Positions 52,478 through 53,900 of a DNA stretch of 53,900 nt are shown in pieces; the stretch's first letter is position 1, and every line of letters starts with the position of its first letter. Under the pieces are notes generated by a model. It did no database searches. It was given only the letters and a program-made list of their open reading frames with translations, and was not told where the DNA came from. Both the position numbers and the translations under genes were made by a program. This stretch comes from Rhodanobacter sp. (lineage in GTDB: Bacteria; Pseudomonadota; Gammaproteobacteria; Xanthomonadales; Rhodanobacteraceae), in contig DZCM01000006.1 in NCBI GenBank assembly GCA_022730295.1, positions 1 to 53,900 of the forward strand, in the 5' to 3' direction.

Positions 52478-53900
52478 ATGACCACCGAAACCCGTCCCTT
52501 TGAAGCCGAAGTTGCGCAGGTGCTGCGCCTCGTGACCCATTCGCTGTACTCGCACAAGGAAATTTTCCTGCGCGAGCTCGTTTCCAACGCCTCCGATGCA
52601 TGCGACAAGTTGCGCTTCGAAGCCATCGGCAAGCCTGAACTGCTTGGCGAGGACAGCGAATTGCGTATCGACATCGAGTTCGACAAGGATGCCAAGATGC
52701 TCACGGTGCGCGACAACGGCATCGGCATGAGCCGCGAGGAGGTGGTCGCCAACCTGGGTTCGATCGCGAGTTCCGGCACCCGCCGTTACCTCGAATCGCT
52801 TTCCGGCGAGCAGCAGGCCGACGCGCGCCTGATCGGCCAGTTCGGCGTGGGTTTCTATTCGGCGTTCGTGGTGGCCGGGAAGGTCACGGTTCTGACCCGC
52901 CGCGTGGGCGCCGAAGCGGACGCTGGCGTGCGTTGGGAGAGCGATGGACAGGGTGAATACTCGCTCGCCGCCGAGGATATCCCGGCACGCGGCACGTCGG
53001 TGATCCTGCACCTGAAGGACGACGCTCAGGAGTTCCTTGACAACTGGAAGCTGCGCGATCTTATTCGCAAATACTCCGACCACGTTGCGTTTCCGATCCG
53101 GATGCACAAGCAGAAGGATGGCAAGCCGAGCGACGAGTGGGAGACGGTCAACGATGCGTCGGCACTTTGGGCCAAGCCGAAAGCCGAGATCAGCGACGAC
53201 GATTACAAGGCGTTCTACAAATCACTGGGCCACGATTTCAACGATCCGCTGGCATGGAGCCACAACCGGGTCGAGGGCAGCCAGCGTTTCACCACTTTGT
53301 TGTACATCCCGGCGCAACCGCCGTTCGATCTGTTGATGGGCGGGCGTGACGAACGCAAGGGGCTCAAGCTCTACATCAAGCGCGTCTTCATCATGGACGC
53401 GGCCGAGGAATTGCTGCCCAACTATCTGCGCTGCGTGCGCGGCGTGGTGGATGCCGACGACCTGCCGCTCAACGTCAGTCGCGAAATCCTGCAGCACAAT
53501 CGTCAGATCGAGCGGATCAAGGCATCCTGCGTCAAGCGCGTGCTGGACCTGATCGAAAAACTGGCGAAAGACGAGCCGGAGAAATTCGAGACCTTCCGCA
53601 AGGCTTTTGGCAACACGCTGAAGGAAGGCATCGCCGAAGATCCTTCCAACCGCGAGCGCATCGCCAAACTGCTGCGGTTTGCCTCAACCAAAAGCGAGGG
53701 CGCGGAGCAGAACGTGTCTCTGGATGACTATCTGGCGCGCATGCAGCCCGGCCAGGACGCCATCTGGTACGTCACCGCCGATAGTTACAAGGCGGCGGCC
53801 GGCAGCCCGCAGTTGGAAGCGTTCAAGGCCAAGGGCATCGAAGTGTTGTTGATGTTCGACCGCGTCGATGAGTGGATCATGGGCCAGTTCGGCGAGTACG
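52478..53900 (+). CDS. htpG: Molecular chaperone HtpG (Hsp90), 3' end outside window
   Basis: 474 codons of the Hsp90 chaperone are open to the right edge. The N-terminal ATPase motifs are intact: ELVSNASDACDKLR, DNGIGMSREEV and IGQFGVGFYSAFVVAG. The middle domain follows (YSDHVAFPIRM, LLYIPAQPPFDLL, GVVDADDLPLNVSREILQ). It is a homodimeric cytoplasmic chaperone. The ATG at 52478 is preceded by GGAAGAGCG. No sigma-32 promoter is obvious in the gap. The remainder of the middle domain and the dimerisation domain are not in the window. Confidence 0.97.
   Translation, partial: MTTETRPFEAEVAQVLRLVTHSLYSHKEIFLRELVSNASDACDKLRFEAIGKPELLGEDSELRIDIEFDKDAKMLTVRDNGIGMSREEVVANLGSIASSGTRRYLESLSGEQQADARLIGQFGVGFYSAFVVAGKVTVLTRRVGAEADAGVRWESDGQGEYSLAAEDIPARGTSVILHLKDDAQEFLDNWKLRDLIRKYSDHVAFPIRMHKQKDGKPSDEWETVNDASALWAKPKAEISDDDYKAFYKSLGHDFNDPLAWSHNRVEGSQRFTTLLYIPAQPPFDLLMGGRDERKGLKLYIKRVFIMDAAEELLPNYLRCVRGVVDADDLPLNVSREILQHNRQIERIKASCVKRVLDLIEKLAKDEPEKFETFRKAFGNTLKEGIAEDPSNRERIAKLLRFASTKSEGAEQNVSLDDYLARMQPGQDAIWYVTADSYKAAAGSPQLEAFKAKGIEVLLMFDRVDEWIMGQFGEY

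Overview
The window looks like chromosomal DNA of a GC-rich gammaproteobacterium of the Xanthomonadales (Lysobacterales), probably Rhodanobacteraceae. This rests on gene content: KdkA-type Kdo kinase, an RseP/BamA/Lpx/DnaE/AccA supercluster, a small SRP RNA, a two-component propeller kinase and PHB-type genes (PhaB, PhaR). The species is not identified. Most of the window is dense housekeeping sequence; two short stretches look foreign.

Left edge (1-803): a truncated unknown protein gene and an AT-richer, repeat-filled strip abut the 3' end of tRNA-Ser(CGA). This looks like the end of an integrative element lying outside the window. 1-12 kb: a DUF6165 protein and a GT9 heptosyltransferase, kdkA, an MBL-fold hydrolase and moaA-C-D-E (molybdopterin synthesis, mostly overlapping genes), then SRP RNA and tRNA-Ser(GGA) with a repeated tRNA 3' end between them, an exported peroxiredoxin, rnr-rlmB-small membrane protein, an uncharacterised conserved protein and an alkyltransferase-like protein. 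12-18 kb: an HD-GYP response regulator convergent with a very large periplasmic-propeller histidine kinase, then tRNA-Phe.

18-21.2 kb: a decayed mini-island at tRNA-Phe. It has a P4-type integrase cut by an intact IS630-family element, flanking direct repeats (att-like), paired 12-bp-period integrase arm-type repeats at both ends, and next to it a wrecked IS3-family copy. 21-31 kb: phaB, phaR, an acetate-uptake-type membrane protein, an MscS channel, a Kch potassium channel, an MBL hydrolase coupled to NDH-2, a His-rich secreted protein, tilS and accA.

31-48 kb: a long minus-strand envelope/replication cluster reading frr-uppS-cdsA-rseP-bamA-lpxD-fabZ-lpxA-lpxB-sulfatase-rnhB-TlpA-dnaE-accA. 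It makes undecaprenyl and phospholipid precursors, the outer-membrane protein assembly machine and lipid A. An LtaS/MdoB-like sulfatase-fold transferase is translationally coupled into it, while dxr, skp and pyrH are absent from their customary slots. 48-53.9 kb: a second phaB, gluQ, an OPT-family transporter, a REP-like double hairpin and the 5' part of htpG (runs off the right edge). I see no clear new defence or biosynthetic system. The strongest non-gene signals are the two integrase arm-site arrays, the tRNA-Ser 3'-end repeat and the coupled sulfatase in the lpx operon.
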